DNA of 64,000 nucleotides, from contig NZ_BOOJ01000023.1 in assembly GCF_016863175.1 (NCBI RefSeq), forward strand, positions 99,619 through 163,618, read 5' to 3'. Below the pieces are notes generated by a model. The model searched no databases and had not been told where the DNA came from. It saw only the letters and a list, made by a program, of their open reading frames with translations. Origin of the DNA: Paraplanobispora siamensis (lineage in GTDB: Bacteria; Actinomycetota; Actinomycetes; Streptosporangiales; Streptosporangiaceae). Positions within the stretch are counted from its first letter, which is position 1, and each line of letters opens with the position of its first letter. Made by a program: the position numbers and the translations under genes. Shown piece by piece: positions 21,933 through 30,784 of the stretch.

Positions 21933-23780
21933 TCAGTAGACGAGCGCGTTCTGGCCGAGGACGCCGAGCGTGGCGTGGCCGAGCGTGAAGAAGCTGCCGA
22001 CCTGCGTGGCGGACTGCAGGATCCAGCGCGTCTCCCAGCGATGCCCGCCCTCGATGGTGTGTTCGATGCCGCGGATGAACACCTCGCGGTAGACGACGTC
22101 CCCGCCGCCGGGCGGCCGCCGTGTGATCGCGATCCGGTCACCGATCTCCCTCGACAGCACCTGCGGGAAGAGGCTGGTCTCGTCCTTGATGGGCCGGATG
22201 GTGATCTCGTCGAAGCGGAGCTCGGGCTCCTTGCCGAGGTGCAGGAGCCACTGCGCCCAGCTCAGCGTCTCGCCGTCAGAGACGTGCGCCAGACCCGATC
22301 TCTCGAAGGTGTGCGCCTCGAACTCGTCGATCGAGTCGGTGTCCTCGGCGACCTGCTCGGCGCCGCCCTCGCGGGTGGCCTTCACGCGGTTCGCCATCAT
22401 CGTGTCGTCGTAGGAGATGCCGACCTTGTAGTACGGCAGCTCGCCCGGGTCGCCGCCGAACGTCGCCTGCACCGTCGTGCTCCTGGTCTCGCTCACCAGG
22501 GCCTGCCGATTGCGGAACACCACCCGGCCCGCGCCGTCGATATACAGCTCGCCGATCTCCGAATCGGCCACCGTCTGCAGCTCGGACAGGCCGTCGCCCT
22601 CGAGCGTCGTGCCCTGCATCGCCGAGTTGCCAGTCGAGATGACCCGGTCGAGGGCCGACCAGCCGAGGCTGTCGAGGATGCGGTTCACCCGGGCGCCGGA
22701 CAGCTCGCCGGCGCCGACCGGCGCACCCAGCGCGGTACGACTGTCGGCACCGAAAATCTTGAACGCGTCGGTCGCCGGGACGTTCGCCTCGGACTCGTAG
22801 TCGCCCTCCCAGTCGATGTCCCAGGTATCGACGTAGCCGCGGAACAGGTCGTAGGTCACCGAGTTCCAGGTGGCGCGCACCCGGATGGGGCGCATGGGCA
22901 GGACGCGGGTGCCGGTGCCCTGGCCGAACCCGGTCAGCTCGCGCGTGGCCAGGGACGCGGTCACGAACGCATTCGACTGGGCGTCGACGCGCTCGGCGTA
23001 GTCATCCGGGCTCTCCCAGGAGTTGCCGGCGCCGCCGCCGGTGCCGGCGACCCAGCGCAGCTCGACGTCGTTGTCTCCGGCCGGGGTGACGCCCGGCGTG
23101 ATGAAGAACGACGACTCGGGGTTGTCGAGGCTGGCGAGGATCGGCACGGCCGCGGTGTCGGCGTTGTTCACCAGGACGACCGAGGCCACCCCGTCCGCGC
23201 CGCTGGCCTGGCCGAAGGTGTAGGTGGGCGGTTCCGAGCCGCCGGTGACCTTGCGCCAGACGCGGGTCTGCAGCGCGTCCTCACCCGAGGTGATCGTGCC
23301 CAGCGGCGTCCAAGCTGCGCCGCCGGAGACCGTCAGGTCGGCCGTGGTGCCGAGGTCGGAGGACAGGAACGCCAGCATGACCCGGCCGGAGACCGTACCG
23401 GTGGGCCGGGTCACCGTGAACGACACCGAGCCGGAGGCGTTGGACTTGACGTCGGCAATGGTCGCGGTCTGCCCGGCTGCGGACTTGACCGCAACGGTGA
23501 CGCCGTGGCCGAAGAACTGCGTGTCGTCGGCGGTGAACCCGAGGTCAGGCGTGGTGTTGGAAAACCCGCTGACGTACGGTCCGGCCAGGTTCGTCGGGTC
23601 GAACCGCCTGTCGCGGTTGTCCAGGCGCACGGTGGCCGTGCCCGCCTCATAGCGCAGCAGCGGTCCGTCCACCCGGGAAGCGCCGCGGCGAGTGAACACC
23701 CCGCGCGTCCAGGCGGAGATGTCCGTCCAAGTGGGCGAGTTGAACATGCACTCGACGACAATCGTCGGAAAGGCGGCCAT
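21933..23780 (-). CDS. Minor tail protein (tail-tip/baseplate type)
   Basis: 615 residues. The N-terminus (VVECMFNSPTWTDISAWTRGVFTRRGASRVDGPLLRYEAGTATV, then LDNRDRRFDPTN) is characteristic of actinophage minor tail proteins lying directly after the tape measure. A middle fibronectin-like region precedes a C-terminal part similar to tail-associated hub proteins (GDRIAITRRPPGGGDVVYREVFIRGIEHTIEGGHRW). Likely forms the tail tip. Confidence 0.75.
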   Translation of the reverse strand: MAAFPTIVVECMFNSPTWTDISAWTRGVFTRRGASRVDGPLLRYEAGTATVRLDNRDRRFDPTNLAGPYVSGFSNTTPDLGFTADDTQFFGHGVTVAVKSAAGQTATIADVKSNASGSVSFTVTRPTGTVSGRVMLAFLSSDLGTTADLTVSGGAAWTPLGTITSGEDALQTRVWRKVTGGSEPPTYTFGQASGADGVASVVLVNNADTAAVPILASLDNPESSFFITPGVTPAGDNDVELRWVAGTGGGAGNSWESPDDYAERVDAQSNAFVTASLATRELTGFGQGTGTRVLPMRPIRVRATWNSVTYDLFRGYVDTWDIDWEGDYESEANVPATDAFKIFGADSRTALGAPVGAGELSGARVNRILDSLGWSALDRVISTGNSAMQGTTLEGDGLSELQTVADSEIGELYIDGAGRVVFRNRQALVSETRSTTVQATFGGDPGELPYYKVGISYDDTMMANRVKATREGGAEQVAEDTDSIDEFEAHTFERSGLAHVSDGETLSWAQWLLHLGKEPELRFDEITIRPIKDETSLFPQVLSREIGDRIAITRRPPGGGDVVYREVFIRGIEHTIEGGHRWETRWILQSATQVGSFFTLGHATLGVLGQNALVY

Positions 23781-26700
23781 CTACAGCCCCATCGGCTTCC
23801 CGGCGAAGGACCGCTTCTGATACTCCTTAAGCACCCGGTAGACCTCCCGGCCGACGTCGGCAGGCTGCGCCGTCGGCGGCACGCTCACGTTGATCTCGAC
23901 CTTCGTGGTGCCGCCGATACCCTGCTGCATCTGCCGCTGCGTGAACACGTACTCGGGCTTCTTCGTGCCGTTGTAGACCGGCGTGTGCCCCGGCGGCAGC
24001 ACCCCGCCGGAGTCGAACTTCAGGCCATACCGGCGGGTGAACAGACCGTTGTCGGCGCCGCGCGCCGCCGAGCCGACGACCACGCCGCGCGAGCCGCGCG
24101 ACTCAATGTTGGTCCGCCCGATCGTGCCCGCCATGTGCCCGACACCGGCATCGGTGACGCCGACGCGCACCGAGGATCGCAGGTTACGCACGAACCCGCC
24201 CGGCCCGCTGCTGCCGCCGAACGACCAGGTGGTGAACAGCCGACTGTGAGGGTTGCGGCCCCGGATCACGTTGACCAGCGCCGACCACAAGCCCGAGCAG
24301 TCGTAGCCGCGCGGGCCGACGCCACCCCAGATGTACGGCTTGCCGGCCTGCGCCCTGGCCCAGGCCAGCCCTCGCTGTGCGCCCGGCCCGCCCATGGCCG
24401 CTGAGACCTTCTTGGCGACGTCCGCGCCGATGCGCCCAGCGAAGGTGTTGTAGAGCTTCTCGGCGAAGGCGACCGTCTTGTTGATGTTGGCCATGCCGGT
24501 GATGGAGTGGCGGGCGATGATGCCGCCGCCGGCGAAGAACGCGCCCTCGCCTCGCAGGTGCTTCGGCCCGACCCCGTCGGCCAGCAGGCGCCGGACGCCC
24601 TCCACGCCGCCCCGACGGGCCGCGGCGTTCATCTCGTCGACCGCGGCCGGGCCGACGGCGCGCGTCCACTCCGGCCGCATGACGGCCTCGCCGCCGGACA
24701 GGCCCAGGGTGCCAGCGGTCGGCGAGTAGAAGGTGTGGATGTCCTTGCCCGGTGACCAGCCGGGCAGGATGCCGCCGGCCGCGCGGGCTTCCTGCAGACC
24801 GGGGATCTTGTAGCCGACCACGCTGCCGTTGGCCTTGACCAGGATCCGGACGGTCTTGTCCTTGATCCGGTTCGTCGCCGAGTTGATCTGCCCCGGCAGC
24901 GTGGCGTACCGGCGCACGAGCCGGTCGATCTCCTGGCGGGACAGGCCGGCGCGCTCCATGACGCCGCGCAGCCGGTCCATGTGCCGCTTGAACGCCGCGT
25001 TCGCGACGTCGACGTTCTTCGACTCCTTGTAGAGCTTGTCGGCGTGATCGACGGCCGCCCGGATCGCCTCAATCAGCATGCGATTGTTCTCACGACCGGC
25101 CTTGGTGTTGATGTTGAACTTGCCGGTGCGCGCGTCCAGCCGCAGGCCGTTCTTCTTGATCGCCTCCGACAGATCGTCCATGCTGTCGCGGAAGCTGATC
25201 GCGGCCAGGTCCGCATCCCCGGTCAGGGACCGGAAGCGCGCCATCTGGGAGGTCAGGCCGGACAACTTCCGGGTCGCGCCGTCGGCCGAGGTGCCCATGC
25301 CGTCGAAGGAATCGGCCGTCGCATCGGCCGCGGCCGTCGTCTTCGGCGTCGCCTCGGTGAGCCGCTGGTAGCGCTCGCGCGCCTCCTTCAGCTCGGTGTT
25401 CGTACCGTCCAGCGCTCCGCGGACCTTCAGAGCCTGGTGGGAGTATTCCTGCGCCGCGGCGATGCCGCCGCCCCACTGCTCGTCCAGCGCCTTGGCCCGC
25501 GCCTTGGCCGCCTCCATCCCGGCGTTGACCCGGTCCATCGCGGCCCGGTTGCCCAGCGCCGCCTCGGAGACGTCGACGAGGCTCAGCTTCAGCTTCTGCG
25601 CCGCCTGCAGCACGCCCTCGGTCTCCAGGCGCCCCCGGATGGAGGCGGCCGAGTTCTCATCCAGGGCGCCCTTGTTGCGCATCAGCGCATCGGTGAGGTC
25701 CTGCACCCGGGACTCGGCCTCGCCGTTGCGGGTGGCGAACAGCGCCAGCGCGCCCACGCCCGCCGCCAGGGCGATGCCCCACGGCCCGCCGAGCACACCG
25801 ACCATGCCGGACAGTGCGCCGCGCGCCCGGCCGGCGACACCGTCCATGCCGGCGAGCCGGTCGCGGAACCGGCCGACCGGCCCCTCGGCGTTGCGGAACG
25901 CCGCCACCATGTGCAGCACGCCAGAGGCCAGCGGGGCGACCTTGCTGGCCAGCGGGCCCAGCACCACGCCGAGCGCAATCAGCTGGGTGACCGCGCCCCG
26001 CAGCGGTTCGGGCAGTCCCGAGATCAGCCGGGCGAGTGCCCCCAGCGGGCCGAGCACCAGCGGCAGCACCTCGCCCACGTCCGCGGCGGTCTCGCGCAGC
26101 ACGCGGAAGAACTGCGTGAGCTGCTGCTGCCCCTCGACCGAGCGTGACCAGGTGGCGAATCGGGCGGTCAGGCGCTCGATCGTGTCGAGCACGCCCTCGC
26201 CGGAGCTGTTCATCGACCCGAACACGCCGACCAGGCCGCGGCCGACGTTGCCGCCGATGCGCCCAAGCTGGCCGAGGGTGTCACCGGCTCGATCGACGGT
26301 CCGCTCCAGGGCGGCCGCCCCGCGCTCGGAGTTCAGGAACGCCGCCGCGGACTTGACGCCGTTGGTCGCCCACGCGGCCATCCGCTCGGCCAGCGGCAGC
26401 GACGCCGTGGTGAGCCGGGTGATGACCTGCAGCGCGGGTTGAGTAGCCCCGGCCAGCTGGCCCATGATCCGGCTGGAGGAGGCGAACACGCGGTTGACCG
26501 CGCCGCGCGCCATCGGCGTCTGCGCGAACTTCGCCGCCTCCTTGGCGCCGGTGTTGAACCCCGCGGCCACGCCCAGCATGCCGGTCTTGATGTCCGGCAG
26601 CAGATTCTCGGCGACCGGCCGCATCTCACGAGCGAGCCCGTCGAACAGCGTCTCCTGCACCGACTGTTGCAGATCGGTCCATGCGCCTTTGAGGGCGGCA

Positions 26701-27077
26701 GTCTCCTTGACCACGCCCCGCGCCGCCGGCGACAGCTTCGCCAGCGACTCCTCCAGGGCCTCGGCGTCGCCCGTGGCGATCGCCTCCATTGCCTCGCCCA
26801 TGCCGACCAGGCCGACGCGCAGGGATGCCGAGGCGGCTCCCGCGGTGGCCATCACCCCCGGCAGCGCAGCGATCGCACCCGCCGCCGGGACCAGCGCCCC
26901 GGTCAGCGCGGTCGCTCCACCGGCCGCCGCCGCCAGGCCGCCGCCGATCATCGCCCGCCGGCCGATGGCGCTCAGCCGCTTGTCGATCTGCGCCAATGCC
27001 CGGTCGGCCTTGCGTAGGCCGGATTCGTTGAAGTCGACGCCGAGGACGATCCGCAGGTTACGCAGCACCCCCGGCAT
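23781..27077 (-). CDS. Tape measure protein with NlpC/P60 peptidase domain
   Basis: 1098 residues, the largest gene of the element. The N-terminal two-thirds are long helices with hydrophobic patches (GGLAAAAGGATALTGALVPAAGAIAAL; WGIALAAGVGALALFA), as in siphovirus tape measures, whose length sets tail length. Near residues 905-1000 is an NlpC/P60-like domain: WGGVGPRGYDCSGLW with the catalytic Cys at about 927 and GHMAGT with the likely His at about 981. It could open host peptidoglycan during DNA entry. Confidence 0.88.
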   Translation of the reverse strand: MPGVLRNLRIVLGVDFNESGLRKADRALAQIDKRLSAIGRRAMIGGGLAAAAGGATALTGALVPAAGAIAALPGVMATAGAASASLRVGLVGMGEAMEAIATGDAEALEESLAKLSPAARGVVKETAALKGAWTDLQQSVQETLFDGLAREMRPVAENLLPDIKTGMLGVAAGFNTGAKEAAKFAQTPMARGAVNRVFASSSRIMGQLAGATQPALQVITRLTTASLPLAERMAAWATNGVKSAAAFLNSERGAAALERTVDRAGDTLGQLGRIGGNVGRGLVGVFGSMNSSGEGVLDTIERLTARFATWSRSVEGQQQLTQFFRVLRETAADVGEVLPLVLGPLGALARLISGLPEPLRGAVTQLIALGVVLGPLASKVAPLASGVLHMVAAFRNAEGPVGRFRDRLAGMDGVAGRARGALSGMVGVLGGPWGIALAAGVGALALFATRNGEAESRVQDLTDALMRNKGALDENSAASIRGRLETEGVLQAAQKLKLSLVDVSEAALGNRAAMDRVNAGMEAAKARAKALDEQWGGGIAAAQEYSHQALKVRGALDGTNTELKEARERYQRLTEATPKTTAAADATADSFDGMGTSADGATRKLSGLTSQMARFRSLTGDADLAAISFRDSMDDLSEAIKKNGLRLDARTGKFNINTKAGRENNRMLIEAIRAAVDHADKLYKESKNVDVANAAFKRHMDRLRGVMERAGLSRQEIDRLVRRYATLPGQINSATNRIKDKTVRILVKANGSVVGYKIPGLQEARAAGGILPGWSPGKDIHTFYSPTAGTLGLSGGEAVMRPEWTRAVGPAAVDEMNAAARRGGVEGVRRLLADGVGPKHLRGEGAFFAGGGIIARHSITGMANINKTVAFAEKLYNTFAGRIGADVAKKVSAAMGGPGAQRGLAWARAQAGKPYIWGGVGPRGYDCSGLWSALVNVIRGRNPHSRLFTTWSFGGSSGPGGFVRNLRSSVRVGVTDAGVGHMAGTIGRTNIESRGSRGVVVGSAARGADNGLFTRRYGLKFDSGGVLPPGHTPVYNGTKKPEYVFTQRQMQQGIGGTTKVEINVSVPPTAQPADVGREVYRVLKEYQKRSFAGKPMGL

Positions 27078-27743
27078 CGACGCCCCCCTCTTCCTCGAAT
27101 CCCTCGAGCGGCCGGGCGTCCCACCGCGGCATGAAGTCCTCGACCGAATACGGCTTCTTCGGGCGGCCGATCATGTTGACGATCTGCTGGGCGATCACCG
27201 CTGCCGTGCGGTCCAGGCGGGCCTCGACGCCGATCGGCCCGTACAGCTCCTCGAAGGCCTGCCACTCGGCCAGCTCCCGGCCGGAGATGCTGCGCAGGAG
27301 CTGGCCGACCGTGCAGCCCAGCGCGAGTGCTAGTCGGAAGTGGAGCCCTCGCTCGGGCCTTCGACGAAACCCTCGATCAGCTCCTTGGCCTCATCGTCAT
27401 CGCCGAGGCCCGACAGCGTCATCGCCACTTCCGTCAGCTGCAGCAGCACATAGCTCGGCATCTGAGAGACCTTCAGCACGTCCTTCGCGTCGAAGAACTG
27501 CGAACCGTCCTCGTTGATCGTCGACTTGACGACCAGCAGCGCCATCGCGTGCTTGGACTGCTTGCGGCGCTTGCCGTTGCCCTCGGTGGCCTGTTCCTGC
27601 CACTCGTTGACCTCGGCACCCGTCAGGCCGCGCAGGCGCATCACGCCGATCACATCGCCGTTCGGCGGCCGGCGCAGCATGACGTCTTCCCACGGCAAAT
27701 CGGCGGCGACCTGCCACAGCTCGTCCTTGGAGATCAGATTCAT
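27058..27743 (-). CDS. Tail assembly chaperone GT, made by -1 frameshift
   Basis: The gpG reading frame (27330-27743) contains GGGTTTC at 27366-27372 (minus strand), in the exact X-XXY-YYZ phase for a -1 slip (G GGT TTC). The -1 frame is open from there to TAA at 27058-27060. It encodes LHFRLALALGCTVGQLLRSI, then GRELAEWQAFEELYGPIG, then VNMIGRPKKPYSVEDF, matching the T domain of phage tail chaperones. The fusion would be about 228 residues and would overlap the tape-measure start by 20 bases. Confidence 0.75.
27330..27743 (-). CDS. Tail assembly chaperone G
   Basis: 137 residues ending at TAG just past the slippery site (MNLISKDELWQVAADLPWEDVMLRRPPNGDVIG...; GLGDDDEAKELIEGFVEG). Position between major tail protein and tape measure, and the overlapping frameshift frame, identify it as gpG. 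It would chaperone the tape measure during tail assembly. Confidence 0.78.
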   Translation of the reverse strand: MNLISKDELWQVAADLPWEDVMLRRPPNGDVIGVMRLRGLTGAEVNEWQEQATEGNGKRRKQSKHAMALLVVKSTINEDGSQFFDAKDVLKVSQMPSYVLLQLTEVAMTLSGLGDDDEAKELIEGFVEGPSEGSTSD

Positions 27744-27762
27744 GGGGGGTTTCCCTTACTCG

Positions 27763-28245
27763 TCAGGCCGGGATCGTGATGTCCTCGGCGGGTTCGTCGG
27801 TGATGGCGAACTGGAAGACGCACACCGGAACGGCGTCCATCTCGAACGGCTTGGAGATGGATCCGACGGTGACGGGGAAGACGTCCATTTTCCTTCCGGG
27901 GATGTCGCCGCCGCCCATCCGGACGATGTTGCCGTCCTCGTCGCGCGGCATGACGGTACGTGCGTCGTTGCCGGACGGGTCGGCGTACATCGTCAGCGAG
28001 GAGTCCTCCGCCTCGATATCCGCCGGAACCTTGGAGGTGAACCGGCTGTTGACGTCCGGGGCGTCGAGGAAGTTCGACGTCACCCCCCACCCGTCATAGG
28101 CGGCGACCTCGCCCGTCAGGTCCACGCCGGCGTTCAGCTCCGACCTCGTCGGCGCGTTCTTGTTCGCGATCGTCGGCACCCAGTACCACTTCAGCGTGCC
28201 CTTGGGGTAGTACCTCTGCACGGGCGCGATCGGCGTGGCAGCCAT
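27763..28245 (-). CDS. Major tail (tube) protein
   Basis: 160 residues, beta-rich (VQRYYPKGTLKWYWVPTIANKNAPTRSELNAGVDLTGEVAAY; DVFPVTVGSISKPFEMDAVPVCVFQFAITDEP). Position directly before the G/GT chaperone and the start 'PxxxYxPKGTxKxYxVPxIANxxxPTRxEL' are diagnostic of actinophage major tail tube proteins. Confidence 0.85.
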   Translation of the reverse strand: MAATPIAPVQRYYPKGTLKWYWVPTIANKNAPTRSELNAGVDLTGEVAAYDGWGVTSNFLDAPDVNSRFTSKVPADIEAEDSSLTMYADPSGNDARTVMPRDEDGNIVRMGGGDIPGRKMDVFPVTVGSISKPFEMDAVPVCVFQFAITDEPAEDITIPA

Positions 28246-28577
28246 TACTCACCATCCCTGTTCTGCGTGCGCTGACGCCGCGGCTTCTCCGACGACGAAG
28301 CCCCGGGCTCGGCCGGGGCTTCGGGGGCTTCCTGTCCGGTGGGGGGTGGTGGGTCCGCACCCTCATCGGTCGAGGGCTCGATCACGGGTTCGGGCTCGCC
28401 GGTGGAGTTCGTGACCACCGCTGTCCCCGGCGGCAGCTCGCCGTCGTCAGTCGGGGGCTCGTAGCGCTGCCACCCCGATCGCATGTAGTGGCTGAGGGAC
28501 TCCTCGGGCACCTGGATGACCCGCTCGCCGTCGTCGATCTTCGGGTGGTGGATAGCCACCCGGGTGATCTCTGCCAT
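28245..28577 (-). CDS. Small phage protein with disordered tail
   Basis: 110 residues. The first 45 residues (ITRVAIHHPKIDDGERVIQVPEESLSHYMRSGWQ) are folded; the rest is Pro/Glu/Gly-rich. Lies between two tail genes. Function unknown. Confidence 0.5.
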   Translation of the reverse strand: MAEITRVAIHHPKIDDGERVIQVPEESLSHYMRSGWQRYEPPTDDGELPPGTAVVTNSTGEPEPVIEPSTDEGADPPPPTGQEAPEAPAEPGASSSEKPRRQRTQNRDGE

Positions 28578-28585
28578 GCCTCTCC

Positions 28586-29092
28586 TTACGACGCCGCGCC
28601 GATGAGGACGATCTGGTAGGTGACCGGGGTGCCGGCCCCGGAGTTCGCCACCCGCAGCAGGTCCCCGGTGCCACCGGTGACCACGTAGCCGGTCGCGTCC
28701 GGGGCGAACAGGGCCAGCAGGCCGCCGGGCCGCACGATGACCGCCGGGGTGGTGCCCGATGCCCAGTTGATGAACGGGTTGCTGGCTCCGCCGCCCACCA
28801 CGACGTTGTTGGCGTTGGCCAAGCTCGCGGCGACGATCAGGGCCTTGATCCGGGCGAAGGTGACGGTCGCGCCGAACGGATCGGTCAGCACGCCAGCGAG
28901 GTCCAGGTCCTCGTTCGCGCTCGCGACCAGGGTGCGCTCGTCCGACCAGATCCGGTTGGCCTGGTTCAGCCCGGCACCGTCGGAGAAGGAGATCTGCCGG
29001 GAAAACGGCGTCGACGCCGTGCCGCTGAACAGGTCGCCCGAACTAGTCAGATCGGCCGACAGCTGCAGCAGCGCCCGCGCACTAAGGGGCAT
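28586..29092 (-). CDS. Structural (tail-associated) phage protein
   Basis: 168 residues, beta-rich (LFSGTASTPFSRQISFSDGAGLNQANRIWSDERTLVASANEDLDLAGVLTDPFGATVTFARIKALIVAA). The conserved middle segment occurs in actinophage structural proteins. A virion role is inferred from position. Confidence 0.6.
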   Translation of the reverse strand: MPLSARALLQLSADLTSSGDLFSGTASTPFSRQISFSDGAGLNQANRIWSDERTLVASANEDLDLAGVLTDPFGATVTFARIKALIVAASLANANNVVVGGGASNPFINWASGTTPAVIVRPGGLLALFAPDATGYVVTGGTGDLLRVANSGAGTPVTYQIVLIGAAS

Positions 29093-29107
29093 GACGAATC
29101 CTCTCGA

Positions 29108-29548
29108 TCACTTGAAACCGTGGCGCCGCGCGGCCCGGTCGACCGCCGCGGTGATGTCGGCGTCGATGGCCCGCCACGCCTCTGCCGCCGCCGAGAACAG
29201 GAAGGGCCGCGCCCGCTGAGCCACCCACCGGTCACGGTCACCGAACACCGGGTGCCGGAAGCTCCCGCGCCGGCCGAGGTTCTCCAGCGGCCGGGCGTGC
29301 GGCGCCCGGCCCTTGTCGACGCGGATCACGGCGCCGGGGCGCTTCTTGGCGAACGAGACACTGAGCTTCGTCGCGGCCGGGATCCGGCTCGACCAGGCGG
29401 CGTTCGCCCGCGCCTTGACCAGGGCCCGCTGTCCGGCCTTGCGCATCTCCGGCCGCAGCTCCCGCCGCATGTCCGCGGGCAGCTTGCCGAGGTCCCTGAT
29501 GAGCTTGCGCAGGTCGTCGGTGCCGGTCTTGGCCTTGGTCAGCGGCAT
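29108..29548 (-). CDS. HK97 gp10-like head-tail connector
   Basis: 146 residues, basic (LRKLIRDLGKLPADMRRELRPEMRKAGQRALVKARANAAW; GRRGSFRHPVFGDRDRWVAQRARPFLFSA). The RHPVFG motif and the last segment are typical of HK97 gp10-type neck/tail-joining proteins. Confidence 0.75.
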   Translation of the reverse strand: MPLTKAKTGTDDLRKLIRDLGKLPADMRRELRPEMRKAGQRALVKARANAAWSSRIPAATKLSVSFAKKRPGAVIRVDKGRAPHARPLENLGRRGSFRHPVFGDRDRWVAQRARPFLFSAAAEAWRAIDADITAAVDRAARRHGFK

Positions 29549-29552
29549 GGGC

Positions 29553-30002
29553 TCACCTCGTCCAGGCGTCCACGGCGATGGAGAAGCGCAGCTCGGCCTG
29601 CGCGCCCTTGTCGTTCTGTTCCTGCGTCAGCGATTCGGTGGCCAGCTGCACCCGCCCGACCAGGCCGCCCAAGATCGGATTGGCGTCCAGTACGGCGGCG
29701 ACCGTGTTCACGTAGCCGTACACGAGCTCCCGCACCTGCACGGGGTCCTTGTCGCCCCGCAGCGCGTACGCCCAGCAGGCGATGCTGTAGGACTCGTGGT
29801 GAGGGTCGAGCGTCACCTGATCCCGGGACCGCGCGGACTCGACGGCCGGCTCCCCGCTCTCCCCGCTGAACCCCACGCAGACCATGTCGTTGGCGGCGGT
29901 GATCGGGTGGCCGTCGACCACCTCGACGTCCGGCAGCGCGGCGGCGATGCGGATCACGAGGTCGGCCAGGACCGCCGGCACGGTGGAGACGACGCGCATC
30001 AT
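29553..30002 (-). CDS. Tail terminator-like protein
   Basis: 149 residues from tandem ATGATG at 30002, overlapping the upstream stop. Sequence STVPAVLADLVIRIAAALPDVEVVDGHPI with a long middle (SYSIACWAYALRGDKDPVQVRELVYGYVNTVAAVL) fits the minor-capsid/tail-terminator family between connector and tail tube genes. Confidence 0.6.
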   Translation of the reverse strand: MMRVVSTVPAVLADLVIRIAAALPDVEVVDGHPITAANDMVCVGFSGESGEPAVESARSRDQVTLDPHHESYSIACWAYALRGDKDPVQVRELVYGYVNTVAAVLDANPILGGLVGRVQLATESLTQEQNDKGAQAELRFSIAVDAWTR

Positions 30003-30784
30003 GCGATCCCCGAGACCTGCTCGCCGAGCAGCTCGAGCGCCCGGCGCGGCACCGCGTACCCGAACCGGGGATCCCACACTGCCTCGTCGCTCCCGAACCG
30101 GGGCGTTGCCGCTCCGCGCTGCGTCTCCCACAGGTGCTGAAGGATCATCAGCGCGGCCAGGCGAATGTGCGGCGGCACGTCGGTACGGCCCGCGGTGTAG
30201 GTGACCGTGACCGGCCCGGAGATCCAGGCCCCGTCCCGGCGCCGCACCACCCCGCTCATCTCGCCCGGCAGCAGCTCGGCGACGTCCTGGTCGAGCGCCG
30301 AGCCGATCCCGGTCACGGACGTGATCGACAAGATGGGCGTCTTGTGCAGCACCAGGGAGTAGCCGCCGCGGTGCTGCTCGACGACCGTGCGCCGCAGCAC
30401 GACCCCGGTGTGCCGCTCGATCGGCTCGGTGACCGCGCGGATCATCTCCCGCAGCTCGGCGTCCTCGGCCGTGTTGGTGAGGTTCAAGTGCACCCGAGCG
30501 TCCTCGATGGACACGATGCCCGACTGGCTCCACATCGCCGCCACGTCGAACGCTCGCTCGTCGACGCCGGACGGCACGGTGGTCACCCAGCGGGCGATGT
30601 GCCGCCCGGCCTGCGACGGCGTGAAGTCGTAGTGGTAGGCGCCGTCCGAGTCGTCGACCGGCATGTGCGGGCCCGACGTGGCGCCGTCCGGCAGCAGGAT
30701 CGTCACCGCCACCGACGCCGGTGTCACGCCGCCCTGCACCTGCGTCGTCAGCCGGATCGCCGCGCCGTACGGGTACGTCGTCAC
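29999..30784 (-). CDS. Head-tail connector (gp6-like) with N-terminal Ig-like part
   Basis: 261 residues. The first 85 residues are beta-rich (IRLTTQVQGGVTPASVAVTI, then GAYHYDFTPSQAGRHIARW). The rest is helical like gp6/gp15 adaptors (DAELREMIRAVTEPIERHTGVVL, VTVTYTAGRTDVPPHIRLAALMILQHLWE). Both halves are open in one frame; the fusion is somewhat unusual in length. Confidence 0.7.
   Translation of the reverse strand: MTTYPYGAAIRLTTQVQGGVTPASVAVTILLPDGATSGPHMPVDDSDGAYHYDFTPSQAGRHIARWVTTVPSGVDERAFDVAAMWSQSGIVSIEDARVHLNLTNTAEDAELREMIRAVTEPIERHTGVVLRRTVVEQHRGGYSLVLHKTPILSITSVTGIGSALDQDVAELLPGEMSGVVRRRDGAWISGPVTVTYTAGRTDVPPHIRLAALMILQHLWETQRGAATPRFGSDEAVWDPRFGYAVPRRALELLGEQVSGIA

Noticed and set aside
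21651..24404. Very long open frame (over 900 codons) on the plus strand
   Set aside because: It is antisense to the minor tail and tape-measure genes, Arg/His/Gly-rich and without protein-like patterns; an effect of high GC.
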